NCBI GenBank assembly: GCA_965247455.1 | Contig: CBDFHE010000003.1 | Location: 3,442 to 67,441 of the forward strand | Length of the DNA: 64,000 nt | Origin: JACZYA01 sp965247455 | Lineage (GTDB): Bacteria; Acidobacteriota; Terriglobia; Acidiferrales; 2-02-FULL-67-57 | Reading direction: 5' to 3' | In this document: one piece after another, positions 52,715 through 61,068 of the stretch | Layout of the letters: each line of letters opens with the position of its first letter | How positions within the stretch are numbered: the first letter of the stretch is position 1 | The notes under the pieces: model-generated | Database searches by the model: none | What the model was told of the DNA's origin: nothing | The model's input: the letters and a program-made list of their open reading frames with translations, nothing else | Translations under genes and position numbers: made by a program

Positions 52715-53704
52715 GTGGCAGAGCCCACCGACCGGCGCCTCAGCCGCCTGCTGGGTTTGCTGCTGGAGCACCCGATGGTGGTGCTGAGCGGCGCCAAGAT
52801 CGCGCGCCAGATGCGGGTCAGCCGTTCCAGCGTCTGGCGCTGGGTGGAGCGTTTGCGCGCCCTGGGCGTGCGCATCAAAGGGCACGGCCGCACCGGCTAC
52901 CAACTGGAGAGCATGCCCGACATCTTGCTGCCGCAAATTCTTCAGAGACGCCTGCAAGGAATTTCCGTGGGCCAACACATCCACCATTTTTTCCGGACCG
53001 AATCCACCAACGCGGTGGCCCTGCGGCTGGCCGCAGTGGGCGCGCCGCACGGGACGCTGGTGGTGGCGGAAGAGCAGACCGCCGGCCGGGGCCGCCTGGG
53101 CCGGGCCTGGCACTCAGAGAAAACCAACGGTATCTACTGCACGGTGGTCCTTCGTCCGCCGCTCAGCCCGGTGCAGGCGCATCTGCTGACGCTGGTGGCC
53201 GGGTTGGCGGCGCGCGAGGCGGTGGTGGAAGTCACCGGGCTGGAGGTGGACCTGCGCTGGCCCAACGACCTGTTGGCGCAGGGCAAGAAGTTCTGCGGCA
53301 TCCTGACCGAGATGCAGGCGGAAGCCCAGCGCATCCGCTACCTGGTGGTGGGCGTGGGGGTGAACGTCAACCACACCAAGTTTCCGCCCGCGCTGGAGAC
53401 GATTGCGACCTCGTTGCGCCTGGCCGGGGGAAAGACTTACTCGCGGCTCGAAATCTTGGAGCGCTTGCTTGCTGCTTTCGAGCGCGACTACAATCGTCTG
53501 TTGGCCGAAGGGGCCGGGCCTTTGCTTGCTCGTTTCAGCCGATTTTCCAGCTATGCCCGCAACAAGCACGTGCGGGTGCTGGGCGCGCGGGAGGAGTTCA
53601 GCGGCGTGACCGCGGGGCTTGATCCCACCGGCTGCTTGCTGGTGCGCCGCGACGCGGACGGCAAGACCGTCCCCGTGCTGGCCGGCGACATCCGTGAAGC
53701 GTAG
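52715..53704 (+). CDS. birA: Biotin--[acetyl-CoA-carboxylase] ligase / biotin repressor
   Basis: A GTG start at 52715, seven bases after GGGGAGG, gives 329 residues, the usual BirA length; longer frames upstream lack a ribosome site. An N-terminal winged helix (SGAKIARQMRVSRSSVWRWV) precedes the ligase domain with the biotinoyl-AMP loop AGRGRLGRAWHS, LRWPNDLL and KKFCGILTEM. It attaches biotin to carboxylases and may repress biotin genes. Next comes coaX, the same order seen in many bacteria. Confidence 0.95.
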   Translation: MAEPTDRRLSRLLGLLLEHPMVVLSGAKIARQMRVSRSSVWRWVERLRALGVRIKGHGRTGYQLESMPDILLPQILQRRLQGISVGQHIHHFFRTESTNAVALRLAAVGAPHGTLVVAEEQTAGRGRLGRAWHSEKTNGIYCTVVLRPPLSPVQAHLLTLVAGLAAREAVVEVTGLEVDLRWPNDLLAQGKKFCGILTEMQAEAQRIRYLVVGVGVNVNHTKFPPALETIATSLRLAGGKTYSRLEILERLLAAFERDYNRLLAEGAGPLLARFSRFSSYARNKHVRVLGAREEFSGVTAGLDPTGCLLVRRDADGKTVPVLAGDIREA

Positions 53705-53724
53705 CCCCTGGCCAACCGGTTCAG

Positions 53725-53768
53725 CCCAGCGGCCCCCGCCGCTGGGACCCGGTGGCATGGCCACCGGG
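53725..53768. repeat. Paired GC hairpins between birA and coaX
   Basis: CCCAGCGG/CCGCTGGG (53725-53746) followed by CCCGGTGG/CCACCGGG (53748-53768). The same two hairpins occur at 61200-61241. A further CCGGGCTCGGTGAG end near 53849-53862 matches the ends of element A, so this is another degenerate member of the palindromic family. Confidence 0.6.
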
Positions 53769-53877
53769 TTGGACTATGCGGGGTTCTAGGTGGCGGTGCC
53801 CTTCGGCTTCGCTCCCCGCAAAGGACGCGGGGCAGGCAGGACCAGCCACCGGGCTCGGTGAGTCAAGGATAAGGACT

Positions 53878-54717
53878 GTGCTGCTGGTTATTAACGTCAA
53901 CAACACCAACACCCTGCTGGGGGTGTACGAGGGTGAGCGGCTGCTGGCCCACTGGCGCCTGATGACCAATCACCAGCAGACCGTGGACGGCTACGGCCTC
54001 ATGGCGCGCAACCTGCTGCAGTTGGCCGGTATCGACGCCGGCAAGATTGACGGAATCATCGTCAGCTCGGTCGTGCCCCCTCTCGACCGCACCGTGGCCG
54101 AGTTGGCGCAGCGCTATTTCAACCTCTCTCCGCTGTTCGTCGGGCCCGGAATCAAGACCGGCATCCGCATCTACTACGACAACCCGCAGGAGGTGGGGGC
54201 CGATCGCATCGCCAATGCCGTGGCTGCCTTCGAGAAGTATGGCGGGCCCGCGGTGGTGGTGGATTTCGGCACTGCCATCACCTTCGACGCCCTCTCCGCC
54301 GCCGGCGAGTACCTCGGCGGCATCATCTTTCCTGGTATCAACATCGCCTCTGACGCGCTTTTCCAACGGGCTGCCCGCCTGCCGCGGGTCTCGTTCGGCG
54401 AGCCGGAAAAGCTGATCGGCACCAACACCGTGGGCTCCATCCAATCGGGGCTCTACCACGGGTTTCTGGCGGCGGTGGACGGCATTCTGGACCGGATGAA
54501 AGAGGAGATGGGTCCGGCAACCCGCGTCATCGCAACCGGCGGACAGGCGTCGCTGCTGGCTTCGGCCTCCCGTCATCAGCCGCAGGTGGACGAGTTCCTT
54601 ACTCTCGATGGTCTCCGCCTGCTCTACGAGCGCAACCGCGAGCCTAAGACGAAGGCGGCCAAGCGAGCGTCGTCTGCGCCTGCCGGCAGGTCGAGCAGGT
54701 CCCGGTCACGCTCCTAG
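53878..54717 (+). CDS. coaX: Type III pantothenate kinase with altered N-terminal motif
   Basis: The 279-residue protein is clearly CoaX-like: GADRIANAVAAFEKYG, VVVDFGTAITFDAL and GGIIFPGINIASDAL, with TNTVGSIQSG. The N-terminal phosphate motif, normally D-x-G-N-T, reads LVINVNNTNTLLG: Asn6 replaces the conserved Asp and Asn8 the Gly. If the family's catalytic Asp is truly absent, activity may be reduced or lost. The GTG start follows AAGGAT. The C-terminus has a Ser/Arg-rich tail. The next gene overlaps by one base. Confidence 0.88.
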   Translation: MLLVINVNNTNTLLGVYEGERLLAHWRLMTNHQQTVDGYGLMARNLLQLAGIDAGKIDGIIVSSVVPPLDRTVAELAQRYFNLSPLFVGPGIKTGIRIYYDNPQEVGADRIANAVAAFEKYGGPAVVVDFGTAITFDALSAAGEYLGGIIFPGINIASDALFQRAARLPRVSFGEPEKLIGTNTVGSIQSGLYHGFLAAVDGILDRMKEEMGPATRVIATGGQASLLASASRHQPQVDEFLTLDGLRLLYERNREPKTKAAKRASSAPAGRSSRSRSRS

Positions 54718-55370
54718 TGGCCCACCCGAAAAGAAAGGTGCTGGTGGAAACTTTCTTCTGCCGTCGAAGATGGCTGAGTGCCTCCTGCTTGGGGTTCGCA
54801 TCTATTCTGGCGAGCTGCGGCGGTGCTGCGCCGATTGAGGGAATCAAAGTTACGCCGCCGACTTCTTTGCTCGACCTTCTCCCGCAGGCGCGCGTAACCG
54901 CTATCGTGCCGGGCAAGCTGGAAGCAGGCGTCGAAATCAGGGAGGTAAGTATCGAGGGCGAATCCGAGCGGGTGTTTTTCTTCCAGGCCGGAACCGAATT
55001 GATCTTTCCGCTGCGGATCGATCAGGCTGCGGTGCTGGAGACGGCGGTGGCTTTGCTGTCGGACGCCTGGGAAAAGGGAGGCGACGGGGTGACTTTCTAC
55101 GTTGCCGTTCGTCGGGAAGGCGAGGTCGTGCCTGCCTATCTTTTCTCCCAGCATGTTCACCCTCGGATTGTCCCGGAGCAGCGCGGTTGGCAGCCGGTGC
55201 GGCTGGATTTGACGTCCCTGCGGGACACCGACATCGAACTGATTCTGGGAACCCACCCGGGCCCGAACATTGATCCCACCTACGATTGGGCGGTTTGGAG
55301 AAACCCGCGCCTTTACAACCCGGCCCTTGAGCCGGAGGAGTCGTCCCGCCCCCTCTCTGGTTCCAACTGA
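54717..55370 (+). CDS. Hypothetical lipoprotein
   Basis: The GTG start shares its G with the coaX stop codon. A 217-residue product with a long basic leader and a lipobox (ILASCGG) near residue 34. The rest looks like a beta sandwich (VFFFQAGTELIFPLRIDQAA, GVTFYVAVRREGEVVPAYLF) ending LILGTHPGPNIDPTYDWAVW, which resembles carbohydrate-binding-type folds in membrane sugar enzymes. No family assignment is made. Confidence 0.7.
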   Translation: MAHPKRKVLVETFFCRRRWLSASCLGFASILASCGGAAPIEGIKVTPPTSLLDLLPQARVTAIVPGKLEAGVEIREVSIEGESERVFFFQAGTELIFPLRIDQAAVLETAVALLSDAWEKGGDGVTFYVAVRREGEVVPAYLFSQHVHPRIVPEQRGWQPVRLDLTSLRDTDIELILGTHPGPNIDPTYDWAVWRNPRLYNPALEPEESSRPLSGSN

Positions 55371-55422
55371 GTGGAAGTCTTACAAAGGCGAGCGCGTTCA
55401 GTTGCTGGTGCGGGGGAGCTAC

Positions 55423-55767
55423 TCAGGCGGCGCGGGAGAGGGGGTCATAGGGGGATGGCCGGGGGCAAGGCGCCGCCGCTGATGCCGCGCTCGACCACCC
55501 AACGGCGCCCGCGCGCCGCAGCAAGTAGCGAAAGAGCATTTCGCTCTCGCCCTGCTTGATGCGGAAAACCACCCGGGCTTCGGCGGTATCTCCACGAACG
55601 TCCACCTGCTGCACCTCCATCTCCATTTTGTCCAGGGCCAGGCCGGACTGTTTTGACAAGGGGTCGTGAATGGCGGCCTCGATTTCCGCTTTGGGGTCAG
55701 CCGGCTCCTGCTGGCAGGCGGAGAGAGCGAGAACGAACAGGACAAGCAAAACAAGGGCAGCGCGCAT
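55423..55767 (-). CDS. Small lipoprotein, 114 residues
   Basis: The start at 55767 gives a clear lipoprotein signal (ALVLLVLFVLALSACQQ). The mature part has a short charged helix (DPKAEIEAAIHDPLSKQSG) and strands (MEVQQVDVRGDTAEARVVF) resembling NTF2-like or DUF4878-type accessory domains, but the last 30 residues are Ala/Ser/Pro-rich and may be frame-altered. Function unknown. Confidence 0.6.
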   Translation of the reverse strand: MRAALVLLVLFVLALSACQQEPADPKAEIEAAIHDPLSKQSGLALDKMEMEVQQVDVRGDTAEARVVFRIKQGESEMLFRYLLRRAGAVGWSSAASAAAPCPRPSPYDPLSRAA

Positions 55768-55808
55768 GCCTCTCACCCTAGTGGACGACGCGGCGGAAGC
55801 CAAAGCAC

Positions 55809-55871
55809 TGTACTCGTCCAGTAGATTAGTGACACTCTACCAAGTGTCACCCATCATTCTGAACGAGTACA
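55809..55871. repeat. 63-bp nested palindrome
   Basis: TGTACTCGT (55809-55817) pairs with ACGAGTACA (55863-55871), and GTGACACT (55829-55836) with AGTGTCAC (55843-55850) around a 6-nt loop. Arms between them are partly complementary (CAG with CTG). The whole unit could form a cruciform and looks like a minimal inverted-repeat element or fused terminal repeats of an IS. No gene lies in it. Confidence 0.7.
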
Positions 55872-56025
55872 CGAGGCCGCGCTCCTGCCCCGGTTAAAGC
55901 GATCGCACGAAACCGGCGCGGGATTTTCGCTTGACGCGGCTTTTTCAACCACATAAAGGTTTGCCTCAAATCTAGTTGCGGGGCCGGGCACGGTTGCCGC
56001 GACCCTGCACTAAGGAGGAATAAGC

Positions 56026-56562
56026 ATGGAGCGACCCACCGGAGTGACTGTGCTGGCGGTGCTGAACTTTCTCGGGGCGGGGTTGTATGCCCTCTTGGCT
56101 GTGCTGTTTTTCCTTATCAGCGCAGGAGGCGCGGCCAGCGGGGCGATGAGTGAAATGGGTGGCGCCGCCGCAGCTTTCCTGCTGGGCCTGGGCGCGGCCG
56201 TTGGAGTGGTCCTGCTAATTCTCGCCGCCATCGGGCTCTACGGGGTGATGGCCTACTCGGTTGGCCAGCGCACGCACGAGATCGGCATCCGCATGGCGTT
56301 GGGCGCCACCCCGGGCAACATTCTTGGGATGGTGCTCCGGCAGGGAGTGGTTCTGACACTGGCGGGCGTTGCGCTGGGCTTGTTGGGCGCCTTCGCGCTG
56401 ACGCGCTCCTTCGCCAACCTGCTGGTGGGGGTGAGCGCCACCGACCCGCTCACGTTTGCGACCATCGCAGTCCTGTTGCTGGCGGTAGCGCTGGTGGCTG
56501 CCTACGTCCCCGCCCGCCGCGCCACCCGCGTGGACCCCGTGGTCGCCCTGCGCTATGAGTAG
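56026..56562 (+). CDS. Chimeric membrane protein ending in an ADOP/MacB permease C-terminus
   Basis: The 178-residue protein begins MERPTGVTVLAVLNFLGAGL, the start of an unrelated small membrane protein, behind a TAAGGAGG site. From about residue 65 it is the last transmembrane half of a MacB/FtsX-type permease: AAIGLYGVMAYSVGQRTHEI, then GIRMALGATPGNIL and ATRVDPVVALRYE. A full permease has 400-800 residues. It appears to be a gene fusion made by deletion. Such permeases are abundant in Acidobacteria. It has no ATPase partner here. Confidence 0.8.
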   Translation: MERPTGVTVLAVLNFLGAGLYALLAVLFFLISAGGAASGAMSEMGGAAAAFLLGLGAAVGVVLLILAAIGLYGVMAYSVGQRTHEIGIRMALGATPGNILGMVLRQGVVLTLAGVALGLLGAFALTRSFANLLVGVSATDPLTFATIAVLLLAVALVAAYVPARRATRVDPVVALRYE

Positions 56563-56735
56563 CGAGGGCTCTCTGGCGGCCCCGCATGCGGGGCCCTTCC
56601 GGACGGAGTTTAGGTAGGGCAGGGCCTTGCGCCCTGCCGCTGAGACCGGATCACTTCACCGCAGAGAGCGTGGAGCGCGCAGAGAAAGAAGCGCAGAGTC
56701 TCGGTGTTCTCTGTGTCTCTGTGGCAGAGGTGTTC

Positions 56736-57860
56736 TTAGGTGCCGAGGGGCAGTGAAGCGGAGGCGTTGAGTTCCAGGTCGGCGAACTCGCCCGCCAGGA
56801 ACTTAGGGTAGGCGGCAGCAGCGATCATGGCGGCGTTGTCGGTGGAGAGCGCCACCGAGGGATAGAACACCGGTAGGCCGCGCCCCGCGCATTCGGTGGT
56901 GAAGGTTCGCCGCAGCAGCGAGTTGGCCGCCACTCCGCCCGAAACGAACACCGCTTGCGCTCCCAACTCGTCGGCCGCCGCCACCGTCCGCTCCACCAAG
57001 TCTTCCACCACTGCCTTCTGAAAGCTCGCCACTAAGTTGCGCGTGTGCGCACTGGTAAGCTCGGCCGGTGACGTCTGCGGGTCTGCACGCAGAAGGGTGG
57101 CGCGGCGCTCAGCTTCTTCCTTGAGTCCGGCGCGCTCGACGTACCGCACCACGGCGGTCTTGATGCCGCTGAAGCTGAAGTCGTGGGGACGGCCGTGGCG
57201 GATGCGGGGCCGAGTGAAAGCGACAGCGTCGGGGTTGCCGCGCTCGGCCAGCCGGTCGATCACCGGCCCGCCGGGGTAGCCCAGGCCGAGGTGCTTGGCA
57301 ACTTTGTCGAAGGCTTCGCCGGCGGCATCGTCCACGGTGTTGCCCACCAGGCGGTAGTGGTAGCGAAAAGCGTCGCTGCCGTTGGGCAGCGGCGTGCGGG
57401 TAACGTGGTAGAGCGCGGTGTGGCCGCCGGAGACCACCAGCGTCACCACCGGGAACTCGATCGTGCGCGCCCGCGCTCCCTTTTGTTTCTCTTCCAGCAG
57501 CACGGCATGGACGTGGCCTTCCAGGTGGTTGACCCCGATCAGCGGTTTGCCCAGCGCCCAGGCCATGGCTTTGGCGTAGGTCAGGCCGACCAGTAGCGCG
57601 CCGATCAGCCCCGGCCCCTGAGTGACGGCGATGGCGTCCACCTCGCCGTAGCCCAGCCCGGCGCGCTCGCACGCCTCCCGCACCACCGGCACAATCCGCT
57701 CCAGGTGAGCGCGCGAGGCCAGCTCTGGCACTACCCCGCCGTACTTGCGGTGGACGTCGATTTGCGAGCTGACCACGTTGGAGAGGATGCGCCGGGCGTC
57801 TTCCACCAGCGCGGCGGCGGTCTCGTCGCAGCTTGATTCAATTCCCAGAATGCGCGCCAT
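56736..57860 (-). CDS. tsaD: tRNA threonylcarbamoyladenosine transferase
   Basis: The 374-residue ASKHA-fold enzyme attaches threonylcarbamoyl to A37 of ANN-reading tRNAs with TsaB and TsaE. Motifs: GIESSCDETAAALV, GVNHLEGHVHAVL (metal HxxxH), LVVSGGHTALY, VDDAAGEAFDKVAK, FSFSGIKTAV and VSGGVAANSLLR. The ATG at 57860 (MARILGIESSCDET) matches the family start; the longer frame upstream is rejected. Confidence 0.97.
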   Translation of the reverse strand: MARILGIESSCDETAAALVEDARRILSNVVSSQIDVHRKYGGVVPELASRAHLERIVPVVREACERAGLGYGEVDAIAVTQGPGLIGALLVGLTYAKAMAWALGKPLIGVNHLEGHVHAVLLEEKQKGARARTIEFPVVTLVVSGGHTALYHVTRTPLPNGSDAFRYHYRLVGNTVDDAAGEAFDKVAKHLGLGYPGGPVIDRLAERGNPDAVAFTRPRIRHGRPHDFSFSGIKTAVVRYVERAGLKEEAERRATLLRADPQTSPAELTSAHTRNLVASFQKAVVEDLVERTVAAADELGAQAVFVSGGVAANSLLRRTFTTECAGRGLPVFYPSVALSTDNAAMIAAAAYPKFLAGEFADLELNASASLPLGT

Positions 57861-57951
57861 GCTTGGCTCCCGCAACCATCCTAGCACAGGCCCCGGCGCG
57901 CCCCGCCTTGTGTGGCTGGCGAGGCTCTGCGGTTTGTTACAATGGTTGGCT

Positions 57952-58881
57952 GTGACTGACCTGTTGCGCAAGGCATTGAATGGGTTGCGGGCGCTGGCGG
58001 AAGACCGCCGCCGGGGCGCGGCGGAGATCGCCGACCGGGCGGCCGCCCTGCTGGAACGCTATCTGGAACGGGTGCAGTCCGACGACCCGCGCCTGTCCTA
58101 CGCGCTGGCCGAGTTGGCCGAGGCCACCCTGCAGGTGCAGCCTTCCATGGCGCCGCTGGTCAACTTGGCCAACCGCTTGCAGCTGGCGGCTGAGGGGGAA
58201 CGCTCCCCGGTGCGCCAGATGCGGGCCGAGTTGGAAAAGTTCCGCCGTCACCAGCAGCAGGCCAGCGAAAAGATCGCCCGGCTGTTTGCCGCGCGCCTGC
58301 CGCGGCGGGCGACGGTGATGACCTACACCTACAGCTCCACCGTGCTGGCGGCGCTGCTGGCCGGTCGGCGGTGCATCAGTCGGATCATTGTCTCGGAAGC
58401 CCGCCCGCTGCTGGAAGGGCGCACAGTGGCCAAGCAGTTGGCGGAGGCCGGCCTGCCGGTGACGCTGGTGGTGGACGCGGCTCTGGGCGAGCACGTGCGC
58501 GCCGCCGATGTAGTGGTGGTGGGCGCCGATGCGGTGTTCGAGGGGACCTACTTCAACAAGCTGGGCACGCGCATTCTGCAAGAGCAGGCGCGGGCGGTGC
58601 GCAAGCCGTTCTACGTGCTGGCCGACACCGCCAAATTCGTGCCGCCCGCGCTGGCGTCGTGGATGCGGGTGGAGGACAAGCCCACGGCGGAGGTTTGGAA
58701 GGAAGCGCCGCGCGAGGTTACGGTGGTGAACCGCTACTTTGAGGTGATTCAGTTGGAGCGCTTCGTCACCCTGCTGTGCGAGCGGGGCATGATGCCGATG
58801 GGGCGGTTGCGCGCCTGGGTGGAACACATGCCGGTTGCCCGGCGCTGGCAGGAGAATCCCTCGGCAGGAGGAAGTTGGTGA
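57952..58881 (+). CDS. eIF2B alpha/beta/delta-like protein (MtnA-related)
   Basis: A GTG start at 57952 gives 309 residues. An N-terminal helical domain (about 1-110) is followed by the Rossmann-like domain with VMTYTYSSTVLAALLAG, IVSEARPLLEGRTVAKQL, VVVGADAVFEGTYFNKLGT and KPFYVLADTAKF, the pattern of eIF2B subunits and methylthioribose-1-phosphate or ribose-1,5-bisphosphate isomerases. Bacterial members are probably sugar-phosphate isomerases or regulatory proteins, not initiation factors. A TACAAT box lies 8 bp upstream of the start, so the transcript may be leaderless. Its TGA overlaps the galU start by 4 nt. Confidence 0.82.
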   Translation: MTDLLRKALNGLRALAEDRRRGAAEIADRAAALLERYLERVQSDDPRLSYALAELAEATLQVQPSMAPLVNLANRLQLAAEGERSPVRQMRAELEKFRRHQQQASEKIARLFAARLPRRATVMTYTYSSTVLAALLAGRRCISRIIVSEARPLLEGRTVAKQLAEAGLPVTLVVDAALGEHVRAADVVVVGADAVFEGTYFNKLGTRILQEQARAVRKPFYVLADTAKFVPPALASWMRVEDKPTAEVWKEAPREVTVVNRYFEVIQLERFVTLLCERGMMPMGRLRAWVEHMPVARRWQENPSAGGSW

Positions 58882-59795
58882 GCACGAACAAGAAGGTACG
58901 CAAGGCGGTGCTGCCGGTGGCAGGGCTGGGGACGCGCTTCTTGCCCGCCACCAAGGCGCAGCCGAAAGAGATGCTGCCGGTGGTGGACAAGCCGCTGATT
59001 CAGTACGCGGTGGAAGAAGCGGTGGCGAGCGGCATCGAGGACATCATCCTGGTCACCAGCCACGGCAAGGATTCGATTGAAGAGCACTTCGACGCCGACC
59101 ACGACCTGGTCAGCCTGCTCGAAGGCCGCGGCAAGCAGGACGAGGCGGCGCTGGTGCGGCGGACGGGTGAGCTGGCGAAGGTGTTTTCCGTCCGGCAGAA
59201 AGAGCCGCTGGGACTGGGCCACGCGGTCGGTTGCGCGCGCGATGCGGTGGGCGACGAGCCCTTCGCGGTCATCCTGCCCGACGACGTGATTGACTCGCCT
59301 TTGCCCTGCACCCAACAACTGTTGGAGGTGCACGCCGCGTACGGCGGCTGCATCATCGCCACCGAGGAAGTCCACGGCTCGGCTATTGAGCGCTACGGCG
59401 TGATGGCGGTCGAGCCCTTCAGGGCGAGCCTTCAGGGCGAGCCCGCCGGCGACTCCCGTTGGGCGGGGCGGCTGCATCGCGTGACCGACATGGTGGAGAA
59501 ACCCAAGGCCAGCGAGGCGCCTTCGCCCTACGTCGTCATCGGGCGCTACATCCTGGAGCCGGAAATCTTCGACCTGATCGACAGCACCAAGCCCGGCCGC
59601 GGGGGAGAAATTCAGTTGACCGACGCCCTGCTGGCCTTCGCCCGACAGAAGGCGGTCTATGCGTTTGCGTTCGAGGGCCGCCACAACGACGCCGGCAATA
59701 AGCTCGGCTTCCTGCGCGCCACCGTCCACTACGCCCTCAAACACCCCGAGCTCGGCCCGCCCTTCCGCGACTATCTCAGGTCCCTCAAGCTGTAG
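58878..59795 (+). CDS. galU: UTP--glucose-1-phosphate uridylyltransferase
   Basis: The 305-residue enzyme makes UDP-glucose. Motifs: LPVAGLGTRFLPATKAQPKE, KEMLPVVDKPLIQYAVEEA, LGLGHAVGCARDAVGDEPF, VILPDDVID and EKPKASEAPSPYVVIGRYIL. It starts at GTG inside GTGA overlapping the previous stop, so it is coupled to the eIF2B-like gene, which hints that the latter also works on sugar phosphates. Confidence 0.96.
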   Translation: MSTNKKVRKAVLPVAGLGTRFLPATKAQPKEMLPVVDKPLIQYAVEEAVASGIEDIILVTSHGKDSIEEHFDADHDLVSLLEGRGKQDEAALVRRTGELAKVFSVRQKEPLGLGHAVGCARDAVGDEPFAVILPDDVIDSPLPCTQQLLEVHAAYGGCIIATEEVHGSAIERYGVMAVEPFRASLQGEPAGDSRWAGRLHRVTDMVEKPKASEAPSPYVVIGRYILEPEIFDLIDSTKPGRGGEIQLTDALLAFARQKAVYAFAFEGRHNDAGNKLGFLRATVHYALKHPELGPPFRDYLRSLKL

Positions 59796-59832
59796 CGCAT
59801 CAGCGCCGAAGTCTCCTTAAAGAGAGGTAAGC

Positions 59833-60666
59833 GTGCGTTTGATGAGGAGAGTTCGACTGCTGCCGCTGGTTGTGGTGGTGGTGTTGGTCGAGGGGTCCGT
59901 TCCGGCGGCGCCAATGGACCGAGGAAGCGCGCTCGACCTTCAGTTGGTGCGGGAGTTGCGCGCCACCTTCCCGCGCCTGAAGGCATTGCTGGCGGCGGAC
60001 CAGCCCGACCAGGAACAGGTGCGCGCCACTCTGATGCGGCTGCTGGATAGCATCCCTGATTCGCCGTCCGAGCGCCAGCCGGTGCTGCTGCTGGCGGCCG
60101 ACCGCCTGGCAGCGGGGCTGTGGGTGGGTTGGCAGCCCGCGTCAAGCTGGAAGCCGCAGCGCAAGCAGCTGCCCGGCTACCAGTTGACCTACGAGTGGGT
60201 CCCGCGCCAGGCACGCTGGGCCTACATGCGCGACTTGCAGCGGCGCGTGTGGGAGAACTACGCCGACACGGAGTGGGGCGAGCTTGCTTTCGTCCTGCTC
60301 ACCAACCAGGGCTGGGACACCAGCTCGACCTGCGCCAACGGCCGCGACCAGTTCCGCGAGGTCATCCAACGCGGAGAGGAGTTTCTGGCCGCGCGCCCGG
60401 AGAGTCCCCACCGGATGGAAGTGGTGTTTGCGCTGGCGCAGGCGTACGAGACCTGGTTCTCCCTCAGCCAGGCGTCCGGTTCCGAGGGCGGCCCCTCCTA
60501 CCGGGAAGGCGCCGACGAGGCGCGCGCAAAAGCGGTGGCGTACTACAACCAGGTTGTGCAGGCGGCGCCCAAGAGCGAGCAAGCCGCCTACGTGCAGCAG
60601 CGGCTCTCGCGGCTCAAGCTGAGCCTCGACACCAACCAGCGCCGCTTCTATTGCGTTTACAACTGA
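59833..60666 (+). CDS. Exported hypothetical protein with TPR-like helices
   Basis: The 277-residue product starts at GTG behind AGAGAGGTAAG and has a signal peptide (LLPLVVVVVLVEGSVPAA). The remainder is helical: VRELRATFPRLKALLAADQP, an aromatic middle (YQLTYEWVPRQARWAYMRDL), and a C-terminal repeat-like part (MEVVFALAQAYETWFSLSQA, AVAYYNQVVQAAPKSEQAA) typical of TPR hairpins. No known family was recognised. It lies 37 bp after galU. Confidence 0.7.
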   Translation: MRLMRRVRLLPLVVVVVLVEGSVPAAPMDRGSALDLQLVRELRATFPRLKALLAADQPDQEQVRATLMRLLDSIPDSPSERQPVLLLAADRLAAGLWVGWQPASSWKPQRKQLPGYQLTYEWVPRQARWAYMRDLQRRVWENYADTEWGELAFVLLTNQGWDTSSTCANGRDQFREVIQRGEEFLAARPESPHRMEVVFALAQAYETWFSLSQASGSEGGPSYREGADEARAKAVAYYNQVVQAAPKSEQAAYVQQRLSRLKLSLDTNQRRFYCVYN

Positions 60667-60738
60667 GGTGTCCGGCAGATTCTCAGCGGGGCGAGGCTTG
60701 CTCAGCCTGAAATTGAAAATGCGATGCTTGGAGGGGCG

Positions 60739-61068
60739 TTAGTCGGAGGTTTTGGACCCGGGGGTGGATTCCTTGGATCCCGTTTTCGTTTCGCTCTTGC
60801 CGCTGTCTTTCGTTCCGCTGTCCTTGGCGGCGCTGTCTTTGGTGCCCTTGTCGGGCTTGCCCTCGTTTTTTCCCTCCGAGGGGGCGGGCTTGCGAGCGTA
60901 GTCGGTGACGTACCAGCCGCTGCCCTTGAACTGAATGGCGGGGGCGGAGAGCTGGCGCTCGGCCGTCTCCCCGCAACTGGGGCAGGCGGTCTGGGGCGGG
61001 TCGGAGAACTTCTGGATCAGCTCGAACCGCTTCCCGCAGCTTGTGCACTGGTATTCGTAGAGCGGCAT
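60739..61068 (-). CDS. FmdB-type zinc-ribbon protein
   Basis: The 109-residue protein begins MPLYEYQCTSCGKRFELIQK and has a second CPSCG pair, giving a four-Cys zinc ribbon of the FmdB/regulatory type. The C-terminal half is a low-complexity Lys/Asp/Ser/Thr/Gly tail with KDS repeats. The start is placed at MPLYEY, the family N-terminus. Function is unknown; the family was first linked to formamidase regulation. Confidence 0.85.
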   Translation of the reverse strand: MPLYEYQCTSCGKRFELIQKFSDPPQTACPSCGETAERQLSAPAIQFKGSGWYVTDYARKPAPSEGKNEGKPDKGTKDSAAKDSGTKDSGKSETKTGSKESTPGSKTSD

